Shown: positions 26,096 to 35,808 of the stretch, in pieces | Numbering within the stretch: the stretch's first letter is position 1 | Layout: every line of letters begins with the position of its first letter | NCBI GenBank assembly: GCA_025996865.1 | Contig: BNTV01000006.1 | Location: forward strand, 18,261-82,260 | Direction of reading: 5' to 3' | DNA from: Bacteroidia bacterium | Lineage (GTDB): Bacteria; Bacteroidota; Bacteroidia; Bacteroidales; Azobacteroidaceae | DNA length: 64,000 nucleotides | Program-made: the position numbers and the translations under genes | The notes under the pieces: generated by a model | Database searches by the model: none | What the model saw: only the letters and a program-made list of their open reading frames with translations | What the model was told of the DNA's origin: nothing

Positions 26096-29000
26096 ATGAC
26101 GCGATTTATTGGTACTATCTTATTCTTATTTTGCTACTTGCATCTCTCAGCCCAAACAACGACCGTTTGGAAAATCGGAGAGAAAAATCATTCATCCGCA
26201 GATTTGGCTTTAGGCCCGTCCGAATATAAAAAGTTTTTAGAAAAGGATTTCGGATACGAAGACCGTTATTTTTTAATCGGGAAATCATCGGCTGAAAAAG
26301 ACTTTCCCTACGTCCTTCCCGGTCCAAACGATACCTGGGGAGGAACTTGGGGCACTTCCGGATGGAGAACCCACGAAATCAATGTGCTTTTTGGCGTTGA
26401 AGAAATCGCTGATAATGCGCAGCTAAAACTAATCATCGACCTGCTTGATTCCAATCCCAAACGGTCGTTGTTGAAAGTGATTGTCAACGACCGGCAAAGT
26501 TGGAAATATTCCCTGAAAGGCGATTCCGATTCATCGCTTGTCCGAATAGATGCAACTTCCAAACACCAAACCTTGGAAATTCCGTTTACGAAAAATTTAA
26601 TAAAAAAGGGCGGCAACAAGATTTGTTTGACGATATTGGAAGGCTCGTGGATTGTTTTTGACGACATCCGCTTGGAATCGAATAAAAAAATCAAATTGCA
26701 AAAACCGGAAGCGGCTTTCATCCGCGAGGTAAAAACGGCGGATTATGAACTTGAAAAAGACGGAAAACGCTTTCAGCCCTTGTTAGTGGATGTGGAACAT
26801 TTGACAGGACGCCCTTCCATTGATGTGGAATTGGACGGCAACCGCATTTTTCATGCGATACTGGATACAGCGCGTTATCAATTGGAAGCCTTGATGCCGC
26901 CGGTAAACAGCACAAAAAAAAGTAATTATACGGTTTTGATTAACGGAAAAGTCCTTGAAAAAGGACAAATAATACGCAGCCCTCAAAAACAGCAAAGTTT
27001 GGCTGATTATGTCGATACAAAAATCGGAACGGCTCATTCGCGCTGGATGATAGCGCCCGGTCCCTGGATGCCTTTCAGTATGGTGAAAATGAGTCCGGAT
27101 AATCAAAACAAAGGTTGGCAAGCGGGGTATCAACCGTCCTTTGAGACGGTGGGTTGTTTCAGCCATATCCACGAATGGACGATGGGCGGATTGGGTTTGA
27201 TGCCGACGAATGGGAAATTGCAAACCCAAGTAGGAGACGAATTTGATGCCGATTCCGGCTATCGTTCGCGGATGGATAAACAGACGGAAGAAGCGCCTTT
27301 GGGTTATTATAAAGTGTATTTCAGCGATACGGATATTTGGGCGGAAGTCACGGCAACCACCCGTTGCAGTTTTCAGCGATATACGTTCCCCAAGGACAAA
27401 GACGGTCGTGTGATGATAGACCTGCATGTTCAAGCCGAATACGATTATAATTTAATAGATATAAAAATAGACAAAGTGAGCGATTACCGGATTGAAGGAC
27501 ACAGTCACCAGATTTCACCCCGCCCCACCGTTTGGAGTAATGATGCCGACCAGGAATATACCGTTCATTTTGTAATAGAGTTTGACACTCCGCTCAAATC
27601 AATGGGTGGGTGGAAAAACAAGGACGTCCAACCAACGGAAAAACTCACCGGCGAAAATTTGAAAGAGGCGGGCGTCTATGTAGAATTTGATACCCAAAAG
27701 AAGAACGTTGTACAAGTCCGTACCGGAATTTCGTTGGTAAGCATCGCAAATGCTGCTGAAAATTTAGAAAAAGAAATTACGTTGCCCTTCGGATGGAATT
27801 ACGAAGCGGTGGTTGAAAATCAAAAAACCGTCTGGAACGAATTGTTTTCAAGGGTGCAGATAGCAACGAACAATCGCATGGAAAAAGTCCGGTTTTATAC
27901 CAATATGTATCGCGCATTGAGCCGGAATACCTGGAGCGACGTCAATGGCGAATGGATAGCAGCTGACCAAAGCAAACAAAAATTTTCCAATCCGGAACAT
28001 CGCGCCTTGGGCTGTGACGCTTTTTGGAATACCTTTTGGAATCTAAACCAATTTTGGAATTTGGTTACGCCCGAATGGTCATCGAAATGGGTCAATTCAC
28101 AGTTAGCCATGTACGATGTCAACGGATGGTTGGCAAAAGGTCCTGCCGGAATGAAATACATTCCTGTGATGGTTGCCGAACACGAAATCCCTCTAATTGT
28201 CGGCGCTTATCAAATGGGCATCCGCGATTTTGATGCCGACAAAGCCTTTGAAGCAGTCAAAAAAATGCAAACCACACCGGCGACTTCCGTAGCAGGCGGT
28301 TTTGCCGGAAACCGGGATTTAGTGTCTTATCTGAAATATCACTATGTGCCTTCCGATTTGGGGCGTTTTTCCAACACCTTGGAATATTCTTTCGATGACT
28401 GGACGGTTTCTCAATTCGCCAAAGCCTTGGGCAAAGAAGCGGATTATAAAACATTCAGCGAACGGGGCGAATGGTGGCGAAATGCGATTAATCCCGAAAA
28501 CGGCTATGCGCATTTGCGTGGAAGCGACGGAAAATTTGTAGCGCCTTTCGACCCTTTTCATTCGGGAGCCAATGAACAATATGTAGAAGGAAATGCCTGG
28601 CAATTAAGCTATTTTGTTCCGCAAGATGTTCCGGCAATTGCCGGGATATTGGGCGAAAACAATTTTATCGACCGTCTGCATTGGGGTTTTACAGCCAGCG
28701 AACCTTGGCGTTATAATGCACCCAACGACCAGTATTGGGATTTTCCCGTTGTGCAAGGTAATCAACAATCCATGCACTTTGCCTTTCTGTTCAATTGGGT
28801 GGGACGTCCCTGGCTCACGCAACGATGGACGCGCTCCATCATCGACAATTATTACGGCTCCGGGATTGCCAATGCTTATCTGGGCGATGAAGACCAGGGT
28901 CAAATGAGCGCCTGGTTTGTAATGGCGGCGATGGGACTTTTTCAAATGGACGGAGGATGCAGCGTTCAACCGGTTTATGAAATTGCCGGTCCGCTGTTTG

Positions 29001-29224
29001 AAAAAATAACGATTGACTTGGGAAACAAGTACGAACGAGGAAAACAATTTACCATTGAAGCCAAAAATGTTTCCCGAAAAAACAAATACATACAAAGCGC
29101 CGTTCTGAATGGTAATGAGCTGAAATCATTCCGGTTTCCTGCATCGGAATTATTAAAAGGCGGCAGTTTGATTCTTCAAATGGGAGATGAACCGAATGAA
29201 AATTGGGGAATAGATGCTTATTGA
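26096..29224 (+). CDS. GH92 alpha-mannosidase with N-terminal carbohydrate-binding-like module
   Basis: A 1042-residue exported enzyme (signal peptide 1-19). Residues about 21-200 are the same beta-sandwich found on the GH38 enzyme (LALGPSEYKKF; DFPYVLPGPNDTW; GSWIVFDDIRL). GH92 begins near residue 300 (DYVDTKIGTAHSRWMIAPGP) and contains EGNAWQLSYFVPQD near 829 and DEDQGQMSAW near 930, the catalytic Glu and Asp regions. It is more diverged from the lipoprotein GH92 than a recent duplicate would be. It likely acts on a different mannoside linkage in the periplasm. Confidence 0.9.
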   Translation: MTRFIGTILFLFCYLHLSAQTTTVWKIGEKNHSSADLALGPSEYKKFLEKDFGYEDRYFLIGKSSAEKDFPYVLPGPNDTWGGTWGTSGWRTHEINVLFGVEEIADNAQLKLIIDLLDSNPKRSLLKVIVNDRQSWKYSLKGDSDSSLVRIDATSKHQTLEIPFTKNLIKKGGNKICLTILEGSWIVFDDIRLESNKKIKLQKPEAAFIREVKTADYELEKDGKRFQPLLVDVEHLTGRPSIDVELDGNRIFHAILDTARYQLEALMPPVNSTKKSNYTVLINGKVLEKGQIIRSPQKQQSLADYVDTKIGTAHSRWMIAPGPWMPFSMVKMSPDNQNKGWQAGYQPSFETVGCFSHIHEWTMGGLGLMPTNGKLQTQVGDEFDADSGYRSRMDKQTEEAPLGYYKVYFSDTDIWAEVTATTRCSFQRYTFPKDKDGRVMIDLHVQAEYDYNLIDIKIDKVSDYRIEGHSHQISPRPTVWSNDADQEYTVHFVIEFDTPLKSMGGWKNKDVQPTEKLTGENLKEAGVYVEFDTQKKNVVQVRTGISLVSIANAAENLEKEITLPFGWNYEAVVENQKTVWNELFSRVQIATNNRMEKVRFYTNMYRALSRNTWSDVNGEWIAADQSKQKFSNPEHRALGCDAFWNTFWNLNQFWNLVTPEWSSKWVNSQLAMYDVNGWLAKGPAGMKYIPVMVAEHEIPLIVGAYQMGIRDFDADKAFEAVKKMQTTPATSVAGGFAGNRDLVSYLKYHYVPSDLGRFSNTLEYSFDDWTVSQFAKALGKEADYKTFSERGEWWRNAINPENGYAHLRGSDGKFVAPFDPFHSGANEQYVEGNAWQLSYFVPQDVPAIAGILGENNFIDRLHWGFTASEPWRYNAPNDQYWDFPVVQGNQQSMHFAFLFNWVGRPWLTQRWTRSIIDNYYGSGIANAYLGDEDQGQMSAWFVMAAMGLFQMDGGCSVQPVYEIAGPLFEKITIDLGNKYERGKQFTIEAKNVSRKNKYIQSAVLNGNELKSFRFPASELLKGGSLILQMGDEPNENWGIDAY

Positions 29225-29227
29225 AAA

Positions 29228-30403
29228 ATGAATGAAACAAATAAAAAAATGAAAAAAATGCAAACAGACAAGATGTCCATAACGAAAGTGATGCCCGTCC
29301 TTTTCGGGTTCTTCATCATGGGATTCTGCGACTTGGTCGGAATCTCGGTAACTTATGCCAAAGAACAGTTCCAATGGTCGGAAATTGAAGCCAATTTCCT
29401 GCCTTCCATGGTTTTTATCTGGTTTTTAGTTCTTTCCGTTCCCACCGCAATGATTATGAGTAAGACAGGGAGAAAGAACACCGTGTTAATCAGCATGTTG
29501 ATTACCTTTATCGGAATGTTGATTCCTTTCATCCAATTCAACGAAATCATTTGTTACCTCGCTTTCGGCTTGCTGGGAATCGGAAATACCATTTTACAAG
29601 TATCCCTGAATCCGCTCTTGACGAACGTAGTAAAAGGCGATAAACTGACCAGTAACTTGACTGCCGGACAATTTATTAAAGCCGTATCCTCGTTTCTCGG
29701 ACCGATTGTAGCCGGATTTTGCTCCCTGCATTTCGGCAGTTGGGCGTTTATGTTTCCCATTTACGCCGGTGTCACGTTGCTTTCTACCGTCTGGCTATTT
29801 TTTACCTCCATCGACAAGGAAGAATCCGTGCAAAAAGCATCCTCCTTCGGGGAAATACTCTCGTTATTGAAGAACAAACAAATTTTATTGTTGTTCTTCG
29901 GCATTTTATGTATCGTAGGCTTGGATGTCGGCATGAATACCGCCACGCCGAAGATATTGATGGAAAGGGTTGGATTGAGCATAGAAGCCGCCGGATACGG
30001 TTCGAGCTGGTATTTCGGAGCGCGCACCATCGGCACATTCCTGGGCGCTTTCCTGCTGGCAAAAGTTTCAGGGAAAAGCTATTTTCGTGTCAACGCAATC
30101 GTAACCCTTCTGGCTATCGCCGTATTGTTTTTTGTTCAATCGCAAACAGGCATCTTAGCGATGGTTTGTGTCATCGCCTTTACTTCTTCCTGTATTTTTG
30201 CCGTTCTGTTTGGTATGGCTATCCAAACGCTTCCGGAAAAAGCGAATGAAATTTCGGGACTGATGATAACCGGTGTGTCCGGCGGCGCGTTATTCCCTGT
30301 CTTGATGGGAGTTGCGGTGAACGCAACCGGCAATCAAACCGGATCTGTTTTGATTATAGGAGTAACGGCTGTTTATTTGCTGTTTTGTGCTTTGCGAAGA
30401 TAA
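29228..30403 (+). CDS. Major facilitator superfamily sugar transporter (FHS/FucP-like)
   Basis: A 391-residue membrane protein with 12 hydrophobic segments and a central loop near residue 200. The first helix carries GFFIMGFCDLVGISVTYAKE, similar to the FucP/NanT-like sugar carriers of this phylum, and MSKTGRKNTVL fits the loop 2-3 motif. It starts three bases after the GH92 stop, so it is probably co-expressed. It is the likely inner-membrane mannose or mannobiose importer feeding the ROK-ManA fusion; the substrate is inferred. Confidence 0.85.
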   Translation: MNETNKKMKKMQTDKMSITKVMPVLFGFFIMGFCDLVGISVTYAKEQFQWSEIEANFLPSMVFIWFLVLSVPTAMIMSKTGRKNTVLISMLITFIGMLIPFIQFNEIICYLAFGLLGIGNTILQVSLNPLLTNVVKGDKLTSNLTAGQFIKAVSSFLGPIVAGFCSLHFGSWAFMFPIYAGVTLLSTVWLFFTSIDKEESVQKASSFGEILSLLKNKQILLLFFGILCIVGLDVGMNTATPKILMERVGLSIEAAGYGSSWYFGARTIGTFLGAFLLAKVSGKSYFRVNAIVTLLAIAVLFFVQSQTGILAMVCVIAFTSSCIFAVLFGMAIQTLPEKANEISGLMITGVSGGALFPVLMGVAVNATGNQTGSVLIIGVTAVYLLFCALRR

Positions 30404-30407
30404 AAAA

Positions 30408-31856
30408 TTATCCCACACTCCCTTCCAAACTGATCTGCAACAATTTCTGAGCCTCCACCGCAAACTCCATCGGAAGTTTGTTCAGCACCTCTTTCGCATA
30501 ACCGTTGACGATCAATCCGACGGCTTCTTCGGGCGGAATCCCCCGCTGATTGCAGTAAAAAAGTTGGTCTTCGCTGATTTTGGAAGTAGTCGCTTCATGT
30601 TCCACAATCGCAGACTCGTTTTGGATGTCCATGTAAGGAAAAGTGTGTGAGCCGCAAGTATCGCTTATCAACAGGCTGTCACATTGCGAGTGATTGCGGG
30701 AATTTTCGGCGCCTTTATTAATCCGCACCAATCCCCGGTAACTGTTTTGGCTCTTTCCGGCGGAAATTCCTTTGGAAACAATCCGGCTTTTGGTATTCTT
30801 ACCGATGTGAACCATTTTCGTACCGGTATCTGCTTGCTGGAAATGATTGGTGACGGCGACCGAATAAAATTCTCCCGAAGAATTGTCGCCGCGTAAAATA
30901 CAACTTGGGTATTTCCAGGTAATGGCCGAACCGGTTTCTACTTGTGTCCATGAAATTTTGGACGATTCGCCTTTGCAAAGTCCGCGCTTCGTCACAAAAT
31001 TGTAAATGCCTCCCCTACCCTCTTTATCGCCCGGATACCAATTCTGAACCGTCGAATATTTCACTTCGGCGCGGTCTAAGACGATGATTTCCACAATGGC
31101 GGCGTGCAGTTGGTTTTCGTCGCGCATGGGCGCCGTGCAACCTTCGAGATAACTAACGTAAGCATCTTCTTCCGCAACAATCAGCGTGCGCTCGAATTGT
31201 CCGGTGTTCATGGCATTGATGCGGAAATAAGTGGAAAGTTCCATCGGACAACGCACTCCTTTGGGAATGAACACGAAAGAACCGTCGCTGAACACGGCGG
31301 AATTGAGTGCGGCAAAATAATTGTCGCGGAAAGGTACTACGGTTCCCAAATATTTCTTCACCAAATCGGGATGTTCTTTGACGGCTTCGCTGAACGAACA
31401 AAAGATAATTCCTTTCTCAGCCAAAACCGTCTTGAAGGTCGTTTTTACCGAAACGCTGTCCATTACCGCATCGACAGCCATTCCCGAAAGCATCTTCTGT
31501 TCATGCAAAGGGATTCCCAATTTGTCGAAAGTCTTCAATAATTCGGGATCCACTTCGTCCGGACTTTTCGGCCCTTTTTTCGTTTGGGGGGCTGCATAGT
31601 AAATAATATCCTGATAATCAATCGGAGAAATATGCAAATGCGCCCAATCAGGCATTTTTAACGTCAGCCAATACCGGTAGGCTTTCAGCCGAAAATCAAG
31701 CATCCATTCCGGTTCATCCTTTTTGGCCGAAATCAGCCGGATGACGTTTTCATCTAATCCTTTGGGAATCAAATCCGTATGAATATCCGTTACAAATCCG
31801 TATTCATAGTCGCGATTTGTAAATTCGTTTAATATATTGTTGGTTTCGTTAGACAT
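30408..31856 (-). CDS. sufB: Fe-S cluster assembly protein SufB
   Basis: A 482-residue scaffold subunit of the SufBCD complex. The start [20 protein letters not shown], the middle [17 protein letters not shown] and the C-terminal [16 protein letters not shown] and [18 protein letters not shown] are characteristic. It assembles iron-sulfur clusters in the cytoplasm. ATG 31856 is used; a TTG six bases earlier is unlikely. The usual partners sufC and sufD do not follow: the next gene is the convergent transporter, four bases away. Confidence 0.95.
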   Translation of the reverse strand: MSNETNNILNEFTNRDYEYGFVTDIHTDLIPKGLDENVIRLISAKKDEPEWMLDFRLKAYRYWLTLKMPDWAHLHISPIDYQDIIYYAAPQTKKGPKSPDEVDPELLKTFDKLGIPLHEQKMLSGMAVDAVMDSVSVKTTFKTVLAEKGIIFCSFSEAVKEHPDLVKKYLGTVVPFRDNYFAALNSAVFSDGSFVFIPKGVRCPMELSTYFRINAMNTGQFERTLIVAEEDAYVSYLEGCTAPMRDENQLHAAIVEIIVLDRAEVKYSTVQNWYPGDKEGRGGIYNFVTKRGLCKGESSKISWTQVETGSAITWKYPSCILRGDNSSGEFYSVAVTNHFQQADTGTKMVHIGKNTKSRIVSKGISAGKSQNSYRGLVRINKGAENSRNHSQCDSLLISDTCGSHTFPYMDIQNESAIVEHEATTSKISEDQLFYCNQRGIPPEEAVGLIVNGYAKEVLNKLPMEFAVEAQKLLQISLEGSVG

Positions 31857-31872
31857 ACTCAATAAGTTTTCT

Positions 31873-31904
31873 GCAAAAGTATTACTTATTTTTCATTCCG
31901 CAAA
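31873..31904 (-). promoter_or_regulatory. Promoter of sufB
   Basis: On the minus strand TTTG (31904-31901), 19 bases, then TACTTTTGC (31881-31873): a perfect match to the Bacteroidota promoter, 17 bases before the start codon. Confidence 0.75.
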
Positions 31905-31923
31905 AAATATTTCTTCCGGTCGG

Positions 31924-31955
31924 TTTGCTTGTTTATTAAAATTTCTGTACTTTTG
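31924..31955 (+). promoter_or_regulatory. Promoter of the antitoxin-like small gene
   Basis: TTTG (31924-31927), 20 bases, TACTTTTG (31948-31955). Transcription would start near 31962, which favours the ATG at 31982 for the gene downstream. Confidence 0.65.
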
Positions 31956-31981
31956 TAATCTTAACAATGTTATACAAAGCG

Positions 31982-32185
31982 ATGACAACAACTACTTGTG
32001 ATGAAACGGATGTAATTCCGGCAGTGATAGGATTAGAATTTGATGCCGACGGTAATCCTTTGGATGTTATTACTGTGGAGGAATGGTTTGATGAACTGGG
32101 AATGATGTTAATCAATCATTATGGTGAAGATTTTCGTATTTTATTGAACGAATCAAGAAATGAACGTGGATTGAAAGCGCTTTAG
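31982..32185 (+). CDS. Small acidic protein, possible antitoxin
   Basis: A 67-residue acidic protein starting MTTTTCDETDVIPAVIGLEF and ending NESRNERGLKAL. I do not recognise a defined domain. It sits 18 bases upstream of a fragment that looks like the beginning of a RelE/ParE toxin, so an antitoxin role is likely but inferred from position. An ATG 15 bases upstream (31967) is in frame but would leave almost no leader after the predicted transcription start. Confidence 0.5.
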   Translation: MTTTTCDETDVIPAVIGLEFDADGNPLDVITVEEWFDELGMMLINHYGEDFRILLNESRNERGLKAL

Positions 32186-32203
32186 TATCTTTTTAACTTA
32201 GCT

Positions 32204-32326
32204 ATGAAACAGTTTTTTATTCATTTAACAGCTGAATCTCGAAAAGATTTATATCAAGTTTATCTTTATATCTCCGATGTACTTATGCTTCCAATTTTTA
32301 CAAATTTACTTAAAAAAACTCTCTAA
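32204..32326 (+). pseudogene. RelE/ParE-like toxin, truncated after about 40 residues
   Basis: The frame starts MKQFFIHLTAESRKDLYQVY and continues LYISDVLMLP, the first strand and helix hairpin of ParE toxins (xxxAxxDLxxIYxYIxxxL). It then stops after LLKKTL, whereas ParE proteins have about 95-100 residues including C-terminal catalytic strands. Its 3' end overlaps the end of the convergent cvpA gene by 17 bases, which suggests a deletion reaching the cvpA 3' end. The product would be inactive. Confidence 0.6.
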
Positions 32327-32777
32327 TATAAGGATAAATCACCGGCAACGCCATTTTAACCGGATCATAAGTAACCGATTTTTCCTGCGTTTCTTTATGA
32401 ATAATTATTGATTTGGAATCAAAAACCGACAAAATGTTCAGCGCAAAACTCAGGCAAAGCAACCAGATCAAAACGCCGAAAACACCTCCCGCCAACCGGT
32501 TAAGCATACTCATCGGCGTGAATTTGATAATTTTATCAATTACATTTGCCAATAAGGCAAAAACAGTAATGATGAGAATAAATGCAAAAATATAGTATAT
32601 CGCATTGTGAATCTGCCAATTTATAAAATCACGCAAAATATTGGCAACCATTCCTGAAAATACAATCGCCAATATCAGGGAAATAAACGAGATAAGTTGT
32701 TTAACCAAGCCGTCGTACAGTCCTTTTACAAGGCCTGCTCCCAGACATATCCATATAACTATATCCAACCAGTTCAT
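32310..32777 (-). CDS. CvpA-family membrane protein
   Basis: A 155-residue protein with four membrane helices and the CvpA pattern (MNWLDIVIWICLGAGLVKGL; LNRLAGGVFGVLIWLLCLSF). CvpA was named for colicin V production and is linked to envelope maintenance and purF in other bacteria. ATG 32777 is preferred to an upstream ATG at 32792 that lies in the REP-like palindrome, because the MNWLDI sequence is the usual start. It is downstream of infB on the same strand. Confidence 0.85.
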   Translation of the reverse strand: MNWLDIVIWICLGAGLVKGLYDGLVKQLISFISLILAIVFSGMVANILRDFINWQIHNAIYYIFAFILIITVFALLANVIDKIIKFTPMSMLNRLAGGVFGVLIWLLCLSFALNILSVFDSKSIIIHKETQEKSVTYDPVKMALPVIYPYIREFF

Positions 32778-32793
32778 ACTATGATTACCCATG

Positions 32794-32823
32794 GATTGCT
32801 TCGGGCTTCGCCCTCACAATGAC
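32794..32823. repeat. REP-like palindrome, copy 2
   Basis: Same element as 2234-2263: outer ATTG/CAAT, inner hairpin GGGC-TTC-GCCC. It occupies the gap between the infB stop and the cvpA start and could act as an RNA hairpin between the two coding regions. Confidence 0.6.
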
Positions 32824-32836
32824 AAATGAGGTATTT

Positions 32837-35800
32837 TTACAGCGTCTGTTTCACTTCAATTTCCTCAAAAGCCTCGACAATATCACCGATTTTAATATCA
32901 TTGAAGTTGTGAATGTTCAAACCGCACTCATATCCTTGCGTCACTTCTTTGACGTCGTCTTTGAAACGTTTCAAAGAACCTAATTCGCCGGAATAGATAA
33001 CGATACCGTCGCGAATCAAGCGGATTTTGTTGTTTCGCTTGATTTTTCCTTCGCGCACCATACAACCGGCAACCGTACCGACTTTGGTAATCTTGAATAT
33101 TTCGCGGATTTCGACGATACTGACAATTTCTTCTTTGATTTCCGGTGAAAGCATTCCTTCCATAGCGGCTTTCACTTCTTCGATTGCATTGTAAATAATT
33201 GAATACAAGCGGATATCGACGCCTTCTTTTTCGGCTAATTTTCTTGCCGACTGCGAAGGACGCACCTGGAATCCGACGATAATCGCATCCGAAGCTGCCG
33301 CCAGAATAACATCCGATTCGGAAATTTGTCCCACGCCCTTGTGGATGACATTGACTTGAATTTGTTCGGTGGACAGTCGCAGCAAGGAATCCGAAAGCGC
33401 CTCAATCGAGCCGTCCACATCCCCTTTGACGATGATGTTCAGTTGTTTGAAATTACCGATGGCAATCCGGCGTCCGATGTCGTCAAGCGTTAAGCGTTTA
33501 CCGGTACGCAAGCCTTGTTCGCGTTGCAGTTGTTCACGCTTGGTAGCGATTTCCCGCGCTTCCTGTTCCGTTTCCATTACGTTGATAATATCGCCGGCTT
33601 GCGGGGCGCCGTTGAAACCAAGAATCAATACGGGTTCCGAAGGACCGGCTTCCGTGATTTTCTGGTTTCTTTCATTAAACATCGCTTTCACACGCCCGAA
33701 ATGCGTTCCGGCCAAAATAACGTCTCCCAAACGAAGCGTTCCGTTTTGCACCAACATGGTGACTACGTAACCGCGACCTTTATCCAATGAAGATTCGATA
33801 ACCGAGCCTACGGCTTTCCGTTCCGGATTGGCTTTCAAATCCAACAATTCCGCTTCCAGCAGTACTTTTTCCAGCAATTCCTTAACGCCGATTCCCTGTT
33901 TGGCTGAAATATCCTGCGATTGGTACTGACCACCCCAGTCTTCCACCAAATAGTTCATATTGGCCAAAGCTTCTTTTATCTTTTCGGGATTCGCTCCCGG
34001 CTTATCTATTTTGTTGATGGCAAATACCATAGGAACGCCTGCAGCCGAAGCATGGTTGATTGCTTCAATGGTTTGCGGCATCACGCTATCATCGGCGGCA
34101 ACAATAATGACGGCGATATCGGTCACACTGGCTCCGCGGGCGCGCATGGCGGTAAACGCTTCGTGTCCCGGCGTATCAAGGAATGTGATTTTCCGGCCGC
34201 CCTGCAATTCCACGTTGTAAGCGCCGATGTGCTGGGTGATGCCTCCCGCTTCCCCGGCAATTACGTTTGTTTTGCGGATGTTGTCAAGTAAAGAAGTTTT
34301 ACCGTGGTCAACGTGTCCCATTACCGTAATAATCGGCGGACGGGGAAGCAGATCTTCCGGCCTGTCTTTTTCCTCGGAAATGGCTTCCGTCACTTCGACA
34401 CTGACATATTCGGTTTTGTAACCGAATTCTTCGGCAATGATATTAATCGTTTCGGCGTCCAAACGTTGATTGATGGAAACCATGATGCCGATGCTCATAC
34501 AGGTGGAAATAATCTTGATCACGGGAACGTTCATCATACTTGCCAAATCGTTGGCTGTAACAAATTCCGTGATTTTGATCGTTTTGCTGTCTTGCGCCTC
34601 CATTTCATGCTGTTCGCTTTGGCGTTGAAAAACAGCGTCCCGTTTTTCACGACGGTGTTTGGCGCCTTTTTTCTGTCCTTTGTTCGTTAAACGGGCAAGC
34701 GTTTCCTTGATTTGTTTCTGCACGTCTTCTTCACTGACTTCGCTTTTAACGGTGGGTTTCCGGAGTTTGGGACGGTTCGCGTCTTGCTTGTTGAAAGCCG
34801 GAGCGCCTTTTTCAATATCTATTTTTTCGCGTTTGATGCGATTGCGTTTCTTTTTCTTTGCTTCGTCCGCATCCGCTTTTTTCACCAAAATGGGTTTTTC
34901 TTTCTTTTCAACTTTAGCTTCTTCCTGTGCGGCTTTCTTGATTTGGGCAGCTAAAGCGGCTTTCTTTTCTTTTTCAGCCCGTTCACGCCGTTTTTCTTCT
35001 TTGCTTTTCTTTTTCGGACGAGTGGATTGATTAATGGCCGACAAGTTAATTTTGTCTATGACTTTAATTGCCGGCTCCAAAGGCTTATTACGTTTCAAAC
35101 GAAAAGGTTCTTCTCTGGTTGAACTTGGAGTTGCAGGTTTTTCTTCTTTTGCTTCCGGTTCTTTTTCCGGAACAACAACTTCTTCTTCCGCTACATCCTC
35201 TACCTCTTCCACTTCTTCCTTCACATTTTCTATTTCTTCCGGTTCTTCCGGTTCTTCCGGTTCTTCCACATCCTCCTCTTCAATTATTTCCGCTTCATCT
35301 TCTTCTTCCAATTCGATATCTTCCGGTAAAACGGTTTCTATTTCTTCGGGAATCACAATTACTTCTTCTACTTCAGGCTCTATTTCCGGTTCCGGTTCTT
35401 GCGGAACAATTTCTTCTACGGGAGGAATAACCGGTTTTTCTTCCGGTTTTTGTTTTTTTCCGATAGCGTCCAAATCTATTTTGCCTACGGTAACAAATTT
35501 GGGTCGGATATCTTCAGGAATCTCGGTTTTGATTTCTTCCACCTTTTTGGGTTTATCATAGCCTTCCACCGCCACCGTTTCTTTCTTTTCCTTATGGTGG
35601 CGTTCCTGACTCATTTTTGCCGACTCAAGTTTAATCGTTTTATCTTTATTAAACTCTTTGATGAGTAATTCATATTCTTCATCACTGATTTTCGTATTGG
35701 GATTTTCTTCTGTAGGAAAACCCTTCTTTTGCAGAAATTCCACAACGGTGGACAATCCTACATTTAAATTTCTTGTTACCTTATTTAAGCGTATAGACAT
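32837..35800 (-). CDS. infB: Translation initiation factor IF-2
   Basis: A 987-residue IF-2. The N-terminal IF2N helix domain starts [20 protein letters not shown]; residues about 120-370 are a long charged linker, very acidic and then Lys-rich. The GTPase domain starts near residue 485 with [20 protein letters not shown] (G1), [10 protein letters not shown] (G3) and [10 protein letters not shown] (G4). Domains II, III and C2 follow, ending [11 protein letters not shown]. It places initiator tRNA on the 30S subunit and promotes subunit joining. It is the third gene of the rimP-nusA-infB operon. Confidence 0.97.
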   Translation of the reverse strand: MSIRLNKVTRNLNVGLSTVVEFLQKKGFPTEENPNTKISDEEYELLIKEFNKDKTIKLESAKMSQERHHKEKKETVAVEGYDKPKKVEEIKTEIPEDIRPKFVTVGKIDLDAIGKKQKPEEKPVIPPVEEIVPQEPEPEIEPEVEEVIVIPEEIETVLPEDIELEEEDEAEIIEEEDVEEPEEPEEPEEIENVKEEVEEVEDVAEEEVVVPEKEPEAKEEKPATPSSTREEPFRLKRNKPLEPAIKVIDKINLSAINQSTRPKKKSKEEKRRERAEKEKKAALAAQIKKAAQEEAKVEKKEKPILVKKADADEAKKKKRNRIKREKIDIEKGAPAFNKQDANRPKLRKPTVKSEVSEEDVQKQIKETLARLTNKGQKKGAKHRREKRDAVFQRQSEQHEMEAQDSKTIKITEFVTANDLASMMNVPVIKIISTCMSIGIMVSINQRLDAETINIIAEEFGYKTEYVSVEVTEAISEEKDRPEDLLPRPPIITVMGHVDHGKTSLLDNIRKTNVIAGEAGGITQHIGAYNVELQGGRKITFLDTPGHEAFTAMRARGASVTDIAVIIVAADDSVMPQTIEAINHASAAGVPMVFAINKIDKPGANPEKIKEALANMNYLVEDWGGQYQSQDISAKQGIGVKELLEKVLLEAELLDLKANPERKAVGSVIESSLDKGRGYVVTMLVQNGTLRLGDVILAGTHFGRVKAMFNERNQKITEAGPSEPVLILGFNGAPQAGDIINVMETEQEAREIATKREQLQREQGLRTGKRLTLDDIGRRIAIGNFKQLNIIVKGDVDGSIEALSDSLLRLSTEQIQVNVIHKGVGQISESDVILAAASDAIIVGFQVRPSQSARKLAEKEGVDIRLYSIIYNAIEEVKAAMEGMLSPEIKEEIVSIVEIREIFKITKVGTVAGCMVREGKIKRNNKIRLIRDGIVIYSGELGSLKRFKDDVKEVTQGYECGLNIHNFNDIKIGDIVEAFEEIEVKQTL

Positions 35801-35808
35801 ATATTAAC

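Noticed and set aside
35034..35561. Ser-rich plus-strand open frame of 175 codons
   Set aside because: It is the complement of the acidic, Glu-rich linker of infB, where GAA/GAG codons read as serine and leucine on the other strand.
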